Shown piece after piece: positions 19,141 to 27,535 of a DNA stretch of 48,686 nucleotides; within the stretch, counting starts at the first letter, position 1, and every line of letters starts with the position of its first letter. The notes below the pieces were generated by a model. It was not told the DNA's origin and searched no databases. It was given only the letters and a program-made list of their open reading frames with translations. Source of the stretch: Leptospira sp. 96542 (GTDB lineage Bacteria; Spirochaetota; Leptospiria; Leptospirales; Leptospiraceae); contig JARJFC010000031.1 in NCBI GenBank assembly GCA_029310945.1, positions 1 to 48,686 of the forward strand, given 5' to 3'. Made by a program: the position numbers and the translations under genes.

Positions 19141-20865
19141 TTGGCTTCCGACCATTTATTAAACTTAAAACGAAGAAGGGCAGGGGTACTCGTATCCCTC
19201 TCTTCTTTATTATCTGAACATTCATTTGAATGTGGGGATATTTACAGTTTGATTCCACTTGCCAGTTGGGCAAAAGAAGTGGGACTTTCTATCATCCAAT
19301 TACTTCCGTTAAATGATACAGGCTTTGGGATTTCTCCCTATAGTTCTATTTCTGCTTTTGCAATTGATCCTTTATACATCTCACTCCATGATTTAGGAAT
19401 AAACGTTCGGTCTCGTAGGAAAAAAACCACTTCCTTGAAAATAAATCAGGGGCGTATTCGGGATCTGAAGTTTGGGTATTTACGCGAATTCTTTCGGTCG
19501 AACCTAGACCAAAATAAAAAAGATGCTCTTTTGTTTTTAGAAAAACAAAATTGGTGTAAATCATATGTTACATTCCGTATTCTCTATGAAGAGTTTGAAG
19601 GAAAAAACTGGTGGGCATGGGATACTAAATTTCATTCTGTTTCCTATGCTTATAATTACGTGGAAAGTGAAAAAAACGAGGAGATGCTTTTTTGGGCATT
19701 TTTGCAAAAAATCGCTTATGATCAACTAACATACATAAAACATTTTTACGAGAAATTGGGTTTGTATTTGAAAGGGGATATGCCAATTTTAACATCTCGC
19801 AATTCATGTGATGTTTGGGAACACCCAGAATATTTCCATTTACATTTACAAGCAGGAGCTCCTCCTGATCAGTTTTCGAAAGAAGGACAGGCTTGGGGTT
19901 TCCCAGTTCTCAATTGGGATGCCATTAAAGATAAAAGTTACCTTTGGTGGAAAGATAGACTCACATTTTTAGAAAATTTTTTCCATTTGTATCGGATCGA
20001 CCATGTCATTGGGATGTATCGAATTTGGGCAATTCCAGCTGGAGACGAGAACGCCCTTGGTGGATGGTTCCACCCTCAGATTGGAGCCAGTCGAATGGAT
20101 TTTGAAAATGTTGGTCTTTTGCCAGATGAGTTCCAAAAATTAGGGTTGGTTTATCCGATCGAAAAAGATCGATATATTTTTTATTGGGATTTTTGGAAAA
20201 AAGATTCCTACCAAAGTTTGCCCGAATCCACCAAAGCTTTGTTATTTCCTTTGTCAGAAGTACATTTGCGGGAAGATGAAATTCTCTGGAGACAATCGGG
20301 AGAAACCATTTTGGATGTATTTGAAACCTTTACTTCCATGTTGCCTTGTGCCGAGGATTTGGGTTCGATACCTGGTTTTATCCGGGACTCCATGTTCGAA
20401 CGAGATATGATTGGAATCGATGTTGTTCGTTGGACAAAGTCATTCACAACAGGTGAATTCATTGAACCCAAGGATTATCGCAAACAAGCTGTTTCAACTC
20501 TATCCACACATGATACAAGTTTGGCGATGGACTGGTGGGTAAATGAGGGTGATACACACGAGAAACAATCCTTCTTTTTTCGTGAAACTAGCGATCCAAA
20601 ATCCAAATCGGATGTACTCGAAAGGTTACTTACATTCTCCTTTTCCACAAATAGCCTGTTTTCGATCCAAATTTTGCAAGACCTAGTCTTCGGCGAAGAG
20701 GAAATTTTGGAAAATGCCGTGGAACACCGGATCAACACCCCTGGAACCGCTGAATCCAAAAACTGGAGTTACCGTTTTCCCCTTTCCATTGAGGATTTTG
20801 CAAAAAATAAGGAGAGGAACGAAAAAATACGGAAAATTGTATCTGATTCGACACGGAATCCATGA
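19141..20865 (+). CDS. malQ: 4-alpha-glucanotransferase (amylomaltase, GH77)
   Basis: MalQ transfers alpha-1,4-glucan segments, for use of maltodextrins or glycogen. The 574-residue protein has GH77 landmarks: QLLPLNDTGFGISPYSS near 53-69, the nucleophile D287 in YRIDHVIGMYR, general acid/base E405 in CAEDLG, and transition-state stabiliser D458 in STHDTS. No ATG is available near the N-terminus; TTG 19141 is the only reasonable start and lacks a good ribosome site, suggesting coupling to the aldolase gene that ends 6 nt before it. Pairing with an aldolase suggests linked glucan and glycolytic metabolism. Confidence 0.92.
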   Translation: MASDHLLNLKRRRAGVLVSLSSLLSEHSFECGDIYSLIPLASWAKEVGLSIIQLLPLNDTGFGISPYSSISAFAIDPLYISLHDLGINVRSRRKKTTSLKINQGRIRDLKFGYLREFFRSNLDQNKKDALLFLEKQNWCKSYVTFRILYEEFEGKNWWAWDTKFHSVSYAYNYVESEKNEEMLFWAFLQKIAYDQLTYIKHFYEKLGLYLKGDMPILTSRNSCDVWEHPEYFHLHLQAGAPPDQFSKEGQAWGFPVLNWDAIKDKSYLWWKDRLTFLENFFHLYRIDHVIGMYRIWAIPAGDENALGGWFHPQIGASRMDFENVGLLPDEFQKLGLVYPIEKDRYIFYWDFWKKDSYQSLPESTKALLFPLSEVHLREDEILWRQSGETILDVFETFTSMLPCAEDLGSIPGFIRDSMFERDMIGIDVVRWTKSFTTGEFIEPKDYRKQAVSTLSTHDTSLAMDWWVNEGDTHEKQSFFFRETSDPKSKSDVLERLLTFSFSTNSLFSIQILQDLVFGEEEILENAVEHRINTPGTAESKNWSYRFPLSIEDFAKNKERNEKIRKIVSDSTRNP

Positions 20866-20946
20866 TTTTTTTGCAATTATGACAGATTCGTTCAAGTGGT
20901 ATCCTTGGATTTGGGGTAGTATGGAACCAGATTCAGAGGTCACAAA

Positions 20947-21498
20947 ATGAGATTTGCAAAAGAAATGGCGTTTTATTCTGCCTATCACCAAGAAAAAAGA
21001 AATGTTTGGGTTCACGTTTTGGGAGTTCCCACCATTACATTCACGCTTTTCATCGTACTCAGTCGTTTTTCCCTTTTCACCATCGAAGGTTTTCCCATCA
21101 CTGCATCCCTTGTTTTCGTGGTCGGCGTTCTCGCATATTATTTTAGTTTGGATCTTCTATTTGCATCCATTGCGACCGTGATCTTTGGGGCGCTTTTTGT
21201 CTGTGCTGAGTGGATCACTGTGCAACTCCCTGCAAGTACTGCTTGGACAATTTTTGGCGTGGGTCAGGTGATTGGCTGGGGTTCTCAGTTTTACGGGCAT
21301 TTTATTTTTGAAAAGAGTAGACCAGCTCTCTTCGATAATCTTTTCCAGGCACTCGTTTCTGCCCCACTTTTTGTCGTGGCAGATGTTGTTTTTGAAATGG
21401 GATACCGTTTGGATCTAAAAAAGGCAGTGGAAGACGAATTGAAACAAAAAGGTTTGTATAAGGATTTTTCGCAGGCAAAACCAGTTTCGAATCATTAA
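20947..21498 (+). CDS. Mpo1-like / DUF962 membrane protein
   Basis: A 183-residue protein with about four hydrophobic segments. The family motif YHQEKRNVWVHVLGVP near the N-terminus (residues 13-28) and YGHFIFEKSRPAL in the second half (about 119-131) match DUF962/Mpo1-like proteins, in which conserved histidines bind iron. Yeast Mpo1 is a dioxygenase that shortens 2-hydroxy fatty acids by one carbon; whether the bacterial relatives do the same is not settled. AGAGGT lies a few bases before the ATG. It may be carried on the aldolase-malQ transcript (81-nt gap). Its stop shares TTAA with the convergent AraC gene. Confidence 0.88.
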   Translation: MRFAKEMAFYSAYHQEKRNVWVHVLGVPTITFTLFIVLSRFSLFTIEGFPITASLVFVVGVLAYYFSLDLLFASIATVIFGALFVCAEWITVQLPASTAWTIFGVGQVIGWGSQFYGHFIFEKSRPALFDNLFQALVSAPLFVVADVVFEMGYRLDLKKAVEDELKQKGLYKDFSQAKPVSNH

Positions 21499-22262
21499 AA
21501 TTCGCAAAAACTAACTTTAATTAACTTTTGCCCTCCTAAAAATAAGGAGGGTTTCACTCCAAACATCTTTTTAAACGTTCTGCTCAAATGTGCTTGGTCA
21601 CTAAAACCAGCAGCATGTGAAGCTTCTGTTAAATTTACACCATCTTGCAAGAGTTTTGCTGCCTTATGTAATCTTTGCCAAAGTATATACTGCCTTAGCG
21701 GAATTCCTATATTATCTTTGAAAAGATGCATAAACCGATCTTTCGATAATCCAATTTGAGAGGTGATATCACCAATGGGAATGTTATTTGGTAAGGATTG
21801 TTTTATAATTTTAATCGCTTGGATGACCCTTTCATCCAAAATCTGATCTGATTTGATTTTACTTCCCAAAATTTCTAGAATCGAATTGTACAAATTTTTA
21901 GCACTGGAGCAGTCCAAACTTCCGTCTAATAAGCCACCAGAAATGAGTGAGATTTTTTCGATGATAAAATCAGGAATTTGGTAAAAATCTTTATGAGGTA
22001 GTGTTTTGTATTCTTCACTTTTAGGGTCGAGCTGTATCACAATCATTTTGGAATCGTTTGCAAAGAGACTGTGGTAAAAATTAGGACCGAGTATAATACC
22101 CCGAGTACTTGTTTTGACTCCATTTTCGGTTTCGATGGTAAAAGTTTTGTCCATCGATATTAGGATAGAAACCGCATAATGTGCATGTGGTTCTGTTTCT
22201 ATGCCTTGGCAGCCGAGTAAAATTCGTTCACCAAAATAAAATAAACTGCCTAGTTTTTCCAT
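21495..22262 (-). CDS. AraC-family transcriptional regulator
   Basis: A 255-residue protein with an N-terminal cupin-like sensory region (the HAHYAVSIL phrase near 26-34 is typical of the effector pocket) and two C-terminal helix-turn-helix motifs: IGDITSQIGLSKDRFMHLFK and LTEASHAAGFSDQAHLSRTF, followed by GVKPS. These are the AraC/XylS signature elements. The gene follows the DUF900 hydrolase gene by 41 nt on the same strand, so it may be the last gene of the envelope cluster or have its own promoter in the gap. Ligand and targets are unknown. Confidence 0.92.
   Translation of the reverse strand: MEKLGSLFYFGERILLGCQGIETEPHAHYAVSILISMDKTFTIETENGVKTSTRGIILGPNFYHSLFANDSKMIVIQLDPKSEEYKTLPHKDFYQIPDFIIEKISLISGGLLDGSLDCSSAKNLYNSILEILGSKIKSDQILDERVIQAIKIIKQSLPNNIPIGDITSQIGLSKDRFMHLFKDNIGIPLRQYILWQRLHKAAKLLQDGVNLTEASHAAGFSDQAHLSRTFKKMFGVKPSLFLGGQKLIKVSFCEF
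21531..21551. terminator. Inverted repeat inside the 3' end of the AraC gene; possible terminator for the Mpo1-like gene
   Basis: CCCTCCT (21531-21537) and AGGAGGG (21545-21551) form a 7-bp GC-rich stem with a 7-nt AT loop, then TTTC on the plus strand. It lies 33 nt past the rightward gene's stop but within the AraC coding sequence. The short T-tract makes termination uncertain. Confidence 0.35.
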
Positions 22263-22303
22263 TGGTATACTGAGAGTGAGTTAAAAATTAAAAATGAAAA
22301 GTT

Positions 22304-23383
22304 TTATTTACGTAAAACCCAATTTTCACCGTTATAAGCACCTGATTTACGAATGAATAACCTCCGTTCAACGGACACTCCAAGTAGTACCTGGTAGATG
22401 TCCGTAAGGATTGGTCGGGAGGAATAATAACCATGCCCGAGGCCACCAATGCCCATCATGGGTGCGTCCACCTCATTGACATTGATTACATCCACACCAG
22501 AAAATTTAAAACACATCCCAGCTCTGTTTCCACCGTTTACTTTTTGAGAGACCACGAGAGCATTGTCACCGGGAGAGCAGTAAAGAGTAGTTCTTTGTGC
22601 TATTTTTGTCAGGTCGGGTAAAATGGTCTCAAACTGAGCCCTGTCAAAATCTGGCGCATTTAAAATGAGTTCTTGGATGATTTTAGATTTTCCTTTTTTG
22701 GCAAGGTTGGAAAGAGAGGGTAAAACCACTTGGTGACCCATACTGTGTACGATGAGGTGGATTTTTTTGCCAGAATTAGAAAGTTCATTTAAAAAAAGAT
22801 AAAAAGGTTCTCTGTTGATTTTCGCTTCTGAAAAATTTAAGTCGTAGACAGATCGAATCATCATCTGGCCAAGTAACCCCGGTTCTACGCCGGCTGGCCA
22901 AGAATACAAAACCACATCCCCAGCAAATTTTAAGTCGTATTTTATTTTTGCTGATCGTAACACTGCTTCATCAAAATTAACATTGAATCCATGGACAAAA
23001 ACTATTATTTCATCAGAAGGATTCGAATTTACTTTATTATAAAACTCATCTTTTTCAATATTAAGGCGGCCTTTCAATTGAAAGGTGGAATCTTGATTCA
23101 GCTGTGGATCCATAGTGATTTCACCAATTGGGTGTTTTGCGGGGACACTCACAAGGCAAGTTCCGTAATGTGGATTGATATCTGTGATATATCCAAACCC
23201 GGTTCCATCACAGTGTGTTCTGCCCGAAAGTTCACGCCTCGTTGTCATAAAATGTACATTGACAATTTTCGTTTCATCGAATGGATCTACGATTCGTTTG
23301 TTGATGGCCTCTCCGATATTGGGAGATTTACATAAAACTATGGATAAAAGACAAACAGTGAAAATTAAGAAATTTCGTATCAT
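22304..23383 (-). CDS. Exported alpha/beta hydrolase, DUF900 family
   Basis: A 359-residue protein with an N-terminal hydrophobic signal (residues 5-18). Cys18 follows VL, a poor lipobox, so lipidation is doubtful. The hydrolase core shows VFVHGFNVNFDEAV (oxyanion region), LYSWPAG, and the nucleophile elbow VHSMGHQV, the pattern of DUF900 esterase-like proteins. A late GLGHGYY supplies a candidate catalytic His. The substrate is unknown; an envelope lipid or peptidoglycan-linked ester would suit the setting. Its start overlaps the stop of the LysM-M23 peptidase gene by 4 nt, so the two are translationally coupled. Confidence 0.88.
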   Translation of the reverse strand: MIRNFLIFTVCLLSIVLCKSPNIGEAINKRIVDPFDETKIVNVHFMTTRRELSGRTHCDGTGFGYITDINPHYGTCLVSVPAKHPIGEITMDPQLNQDSTFQLKGRLNIEKDEFYNKVNSNPSDEIIVFVHGFNVNFDEAVLRSAKIKYDLKFAGDVVLYSWPAGVEPGLLGQMMIRSVYDLNFSEAKINREPFYLFLNELSNSGKKIHLIVHSMGHQVVLPSLSNLAKKGKSKIIQELILNAPDFDRAQFETILPDLTKIAQRTTLYCSPGDNALVVSQKVNGGNRAGMCFKFSGVDVINVNEVDAPMMGIGGLGHGYYSSRPILTDIYQVLLGVSVERRLFIRKSGAYNGENWVLRK

Positions 23384-24504
23384 TTGTATGTGAAACCTTT
23401 GATGAGTTTGGTTGGATTGATGTTTTTCCCGTCTTTAATCAATTCAAAATGTAAATGTGGTCCAAAACAATATCCGGTACAACCCGATTTAGAAATCATC
23501 TTTCCTGAACCAACATAATCTCCCTGTTTGACATAGAGTTTAGAGTTGTGGGCATAGAGCGTTTGGTATTGTTCGTCGTGTGTTATGATGACAGCATTTC
23601 CATAACCACCCATCCAACCAGCAAAGCTCACTTTTCCTTTTCTTGCTGCATACACTGGTTCGTAGTTTGCCCTTAAGTCGAGAGCCATATGGAATTTATA
23701 TTGGGGGTATGATCTTGTGCCCCACCCTGAAGTAATGACTCTGGAGGCGACAGGAATCCTCCAAACAGGTCCAGTCTCTGGGATGATGGCACCTGGCAAA
23801 AAAACTTTTTGACCCGATTTAAATAAATCGTAATCTTCTAATTGGTTTTCTGAATATACATCTTCAATTTTGACTTTGTAATAATCTGCAACTTTCGCTA
23901 GTGTATCTCCCTTTTTTAGGCGATACACTAGCCCCTGTTTGTTGGGGATGTTTAGAGTCTGACCTGGGAGGAGAGCCACATCCAATTGTATGCCAGAACT
24001 TCCGGCAATGGATTCACTCGAAACCTTGAACCGACGCGCAATTTCAGAAAGTGTTTCATTCTTTTTTACTTTGTATTGTGTGACTTTTAGTTTTTTGTTT
24101 TTATCTTTTGAAAGTTCGTCCAAATCGGCCGATCTAAGGATGGCCATTTTTCTGGCTTCTGTATCCAGTAAATATTTTTCGTCGGCAAGTTTTGCTTCCT
24201 TGTCTTTGGAATCATTTTCTTCTACTTCTTCTGGGATGTTCGTAAATTCTTTTTCGAGTAGAGATTCTTCATACGATTGTTTGTCGAAGATAACAGACAA
24301 TAAAAAAGCTGAAGATAAAGATAACAAAAGCAGGGGAAGAACCCTATACCTTTTTTTATTGAGGTCTATGGTTCCGTGCAATACGGACGCTTGTGATTGG
24401 AGGTTGTAGAAATATTTACCTGGGGAAAGTTGTATTACATTTACATTTCCCCAACGGATGACATGCTTACCGATCGTTGATTTTTCAGGGGACCTGAGAA
24501 GCAT
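23380..24504 (-). CDS. Membrane-anchored LysM-M23 peptidoglycan endopeptidase
   Basis: A 374-residue protein with an internal membrane anchor (about 54-73), a charged acidic linker, two LysM domains (about 143-187 and 192-237) that bind peptidoglycan glycan, and a C-terminal M23 peptidase. The zinc site is complete: H272xxxD276 (HMALD) and H350-L-H352 with a further His near 309/319. Catalytically competent M23 enzymes trim peptide crosslinks. It lies 14 nt downstream of the bactofilin gene; in Helicobacter and other curved or helical bacteria a bactofilin places M23 enzymes to shape the cell. About 50 residues precede the membrane segment in the cytoplasm, a possible docking arm for the bactofilin. 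Confidence 0.93.
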   Translation of the reverse strand: MLLRSPEKSTIGKHVIRWGNVNVIQLSPGKYFYNLQSQASVLHGTIDLNKKRYRVLPLLLLSLSSAFLLSVIFDKQSYEESLLEKEFTNIPEEVEENDSKDKEAKLADEKYLLDTEARKMAILRSADLDELSKDKNKKLKVTQYKVKKNETLSEIARRFKVSSESIAGSSGIQLDVALLPGQTLNIPNKQGLVYRLKKGDTLAKVADYYKVKIEDVYSENQLEDYDLFKSGQKVFLPGAIIPETGPVWRIPVASRVITSGWGTRSYPQYKFHMALDLRANYEPVYAARKGKVSFAGWMGGYGNAVIITHDEQYQTLYAHNSKLYVKQGDYVGSGKMISKSGCTGYCFGPHLHFELIKDGKNINPTKLIKGFTYK

Positions 24505-24518
24505 GTTTTACAATCAAT

Positions 24519-24923
24519 TTAGTCCTTCGTATCGAGGGATTTGATTCCGCCGAAGGACTCCTCAACAATTTTGCGAACGTCTTTTTTCTGTCCACCAGTG
24601 ATGGTGATATTGCCTTTTGCGACCACACCCTTTTGCAATTCAAGATAAGGTGCTGTGATGTCACCGAGCATACGACCTGTGCCTTCCAGTTTGACCTCGT
24701 TTTCTGCTTTGATATTTCCAATCAAAGTTCCAGAAATGATCACTTCCCTTGCACTGATGTTTGTTTTTACCTTACCAGTTTCGCCGATGACGAGAGCATC
24801 TTCCGTTTTGATGTCGCCTTCAAATTTTCCATCGATTCTGAGTGAACCAGCGATGTAAAACTTACCTTCGAAGATCGATCCTGGTCCAATGACGCTATTG
24901 ATGGAATCCTTACCTATTGCCAT
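24519..24923 (-). CDS. Bactofilin
   Basis: A 134-residue protein made largely of the bactofilin beta-helix (about 10-105), with the repeating pattern seen in IDGKFEGDIKTEDALVIGE, ISGTLIGNIKAENEV and GRMLGDITAPYLEL. Bactofilins polymerise without nucleotide into membrane-associated scaffolds. The short tail (DVRKIVEESFGG) is charged. GGAGAAGG precedes the ATG. L. biflexa is known to carry several bactofilins, one of which (LbbD) affects cell helicity; I cannot say from sequence alone whether this is that one. It sits between a class A PBP and an M23 peptidase, a strong hint at a role in cell-wall shaping. Confidence 0.95.
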   Translation of the reverse strand: MAIGKDSINSVIGPGSIFEGKFYIAGSLRIDGKFEGDIKTEDALVIGETGKVKTNISAREVIISGTLIGNIKAENEVKLEGTGRMLGDITAPYLELQKGVVAKGNITITGGQKKDVRKIVEESFGGIKSLDTKD

Positions 24924-24982
24924 TCCTTCTCCTTTTCCCCTTCTGTGAGAATCAAAATTTTTGTTCCCTGTGACAAGCCTTT

Positions 24983-27517
24983 TTAATAATCGATTTCCTC
25001 ATCCCCACTGAAGAGGCTTTTTTTCCTCTTTTTGGGTTTCGTCGTGTTTTTCGTGGGAGCGAGATTCTCCGTTTTTTTCTTTTCTGTCCGAGTTTGGGTG
25101 GGTTGTTCTTGGACATTCCAAGAAGATCCGTGGTCTGCGCACACATCTTTAGGAGCTGTTTGTGGAATAAAGTATTCCTCAAAAAGATCACGGCACTGGT
25201 GCCCAGGGAGTTTGCCCGACATCCGACACACTGTTTTTTTCACGATTTTGAGATCGTTCGCCCATGGAAACTCGAGTTTTGGTTCTTTTTCCAACGCTCT
25301 TGCCATAAACCTACCCCAAACAGGTGCCGCAAGCCTCCCTCCCGTCATCCCTCGACCGAGGGAGATGGTGCCCACATCGTAGCCAAACCAAACACTCGTA
25401 ACGAGTTCAGGGGTATAACCCACAAACCAAGCGTCCCGGAAATTATTGGTGGTCCCTGTTTTGCCATAGGCAGTGCGTCCGAGGCCGTAAGAAAGTGCAC
25501 CCCGTCCCGTCCCGTCTTTTACCACATCTTGCATCATCGAAGTGATGAGAAAGGCAGCTTCACTCGAAATCACTTGTTTGCGTTCGACTCCTTTATAATC
25601 TTCCCGGAAATCTTTGATGATTTTGCCAGTTTGGTCTTCGACATAAAGAACAGAAATGGGGTTTACGGTTTTGCCCCCCGAAGCCAGTGCAGCGTAAGCC
25701 CTTGTGAGTTCATAAGGAGTGAGTTCGAAACTTCCCAAAGAAACACTGAAATTATAAGGAATGTCTCGGCCTGGCAATTGCAGAAGTCCCCGCAAACTCT
25801 CCATCAGATGCGTAAGACCCACCTGTTCCAGAACCCGGACTGCCACTGAATTTTTAGATTGTTCGAGAGCTTTCCGCAAAAGGATAAATCCAGAATACTC
25901 TGAACTGTAATTTTCAGGAGCCCATTCATCTCCATCTTCCATTAAATACTGCAGAGGTGAATCGGCAAACAGAGTGGCAGGTGTTACGTTTTTTTCTGGA
26001 TCAGGATTCTTTCCTGAAAAATCCATAGCTGTCGCATACAAGATCGGTTTGAAAGCACTACCAGGTTGACGGTAGGCTTGGAAGGGTCGTATTTGTTGGT
26101 TGTCTGAACGAAACCCTGAACCTCCCACAAGGGCAGTGATATAACCAGTTTCTGGCCTGATCGAAATGAGTGAACCTTCTACGGGCAAAAGATGGTCTTG
26201 TGTGGTTTGGGTTTTGTAATTTAAGTCAATGATTTCGCCGAGGACATCGTCACCAATGAGCAAGTTTAAAATCCCAATTTCATCGCGGAGGTGTTCTTGG
26301 TAGGAAGCAGCAAACGTACGTTCTGATCGTGATATCTGGAATTTTAAATCAGGAAGATCCAGTATTTCATATAATAATTTATATGATGATCCATAAATGT
26401 CATCAAAGGCATCGATGTTTCGAAAAGCCCGTTGGTTTGATTCAACCGTCTGTCTTTGTAATGCGGGAAGTAGGGCTTTTTCTGCTTCTTCTTGGTGTTT
26501 AGTATTGATGGTAGAATAAATTTTCAATCCGCCATTATGCAGTCGATATGCTCCAATGGATCTGATTAAATTTTTTCTGATGTATTCTGTAACATAAGGA
26601 AAACGGTTAAGTCTATCTGAAAATGCAGAGTCATTCGGTGAGCGGTTTAGGTTTGCATAATAGTCTTGTAGTTTGTCGTATTCATTTTCGGCCCGAGCCA
26701 CACTCAAACGCCCATTTTCCACGAGTTTTTTAAACACAACTCGAACTTTATTCATGCTGGACACTGGATTTACAATGGGACTAAATTGTGTTGGTCTTGT
26801 CGTAAGACTTGCGAGAATTGCTGCTTCCCCCCAACTTAAGTCTTGGGTTTCTTTTCGAAAATAAAACCTAGAAGCTGCACCCACCCCGATGGTTCCATGA
26901 CCCAATGGGATTTCATTCAAATACACTTCTAATATTTTGTCTTTCGGGTAAACAAACTCAAGTAAGATGGCAAGCCAAGCTTCTCTCGCTTTCCTTGCTA
27001 TGGAACGTTCTATCGTTAAAAATTTCAACCTAGCCACCTGTTGTGTGATGGTGGAGGCACCTTCTTTTACTTTACCCGCCATGATGTTGACAACAAAGGC
27101 GCGTGCGATTCCTTTTAGGTCAATGCCTGAGTGGGAATAAAATGAATTGTCTTCTGTGGATAAAAAACATTGTAAAACTTTATGCCGATTGTCCGCCGAC
27201 ATTTGGTCTGACTCTGGTTTCAAATCACTAATTTTGACCGGGATACGGGAAAACTTATAAAATTCTGCAATTGGTTCATAAACGCCTTTTTCATTGATTC
27301 CATACAATGTAGAAGGGATGTCGTATTCGACAGCTTCATCCAATCGAAAAAAATCTTTGACTGAACCTGTGAGCAAAAATACATTCAGAACACCAAACAG
27401 AAAAATGGCGATGAGAGTGTTTCGGAAAGCTTTTTCACCTGTCCAGATTTTTTGGGTGAGATTGCGAAACCAAATGATAAAAATTTTTTCAAAGAGCCCA
27501 ACGGGTTCTTGTTTCAT
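24983..27517 (-). CDS. Class A penicillin-binding protein (PBP1 family, bifunctional)
   Basis: An 844-residue peptidoglycan synthase. One membrane anchor (about 33-52) is followed by a glycosyltransferase domain with the catalytic motif EDNSFYSHSGID (122-133), GASTITQQ (153-160) and RKAREAW. The transpeptidase domain has the nucleophile S487 in SAFK, SKN (554-556) and KTG (686-688). A C-terminal extension of about 100 residues has four cysteines and then a lysine- and threonine-rich tail. AAGGA precedes the ATG. It is flanked by the zinc-dependent PLC-like gene (18 nt upstream) and the bactofilin gene (59 nt downstream). Confidence 0.95.
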   Translation of the reverse strand: MKQEPVGLFEKIFIIWFRNLTQKIWTGEKAFRNTLIAIFLFGVLNVFLLTGSVKDFFRLDEAVEYDIPSTLYGINEKGVYEPIAEFYKFSRIPVKISDLKPESDQMSADNRHKVLQCFLSTEDNSFYSHSGIDLKGIARAFVVNIMAGKVKEGASTITQQVARLKFLTIERSIARKAREAWLAILLEFVYPKDKILEVYLNEIPLGHGTIGVGAASRFYFRKETQDLSWGEAAILASLTTRPTQFSPIVNPVSSMNKVRVVFKKLVENGRLSVARAENEYDKLQDYYANLNRSPNDSAFSDRLNRFPYVTEYIRKNLIRSIGAYRLHNGGLKIYSTINTKHQEEAEKALLPALQRQTVESNQRAFRNIDAFDDIYGSSYKLLYEILDLPDLKFQISRSERTFAASYQEHLRDEIGILNLLIGDDVLGEIIDLNYKTQTTQDHLLPVEGSLISIRPETGYITALVGGSGFRSDNQQIRPFQAYRQPGSAFKPILYATAMDFSGKNPDPEKNVTPATLFADSPLQYLMEDGDEWAPENYSSEYSGFILLRKALEQSKNSVAVRVLEQVGLTHLMESLRGLLQLPGRDIPYNFSVSLGSFELTPYELTRAYAALASGGKTVNPISVLYVEDQTGKIIKDFREDYKGVERKQVISSEAAFLITSMMQDVVKDGTGRGALSYGLGRTAYGKTGTTNNFRDAWFVGYTPELVTSVWFGYDVGTISLGRGMTGGRLAAPVWGRFMARALEKEPKLEFPWANDLKIVKKTVCRMSGKLPGHQCRDLFEEYFIPQTAPKDVCADHGSSWNVQEQPTQTRTEKKKTENLAPTKNTTKPKKRKKSLFSGDEEIDY

Positions 27518-27535
27518 AAATATTCCTTGTTAACC

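Noticed and set aside
24519..24923. Naming the bactofilin LbbD
   Set aside because: Leptospires have several bactofilins and the sequence alone does not tell which this is.
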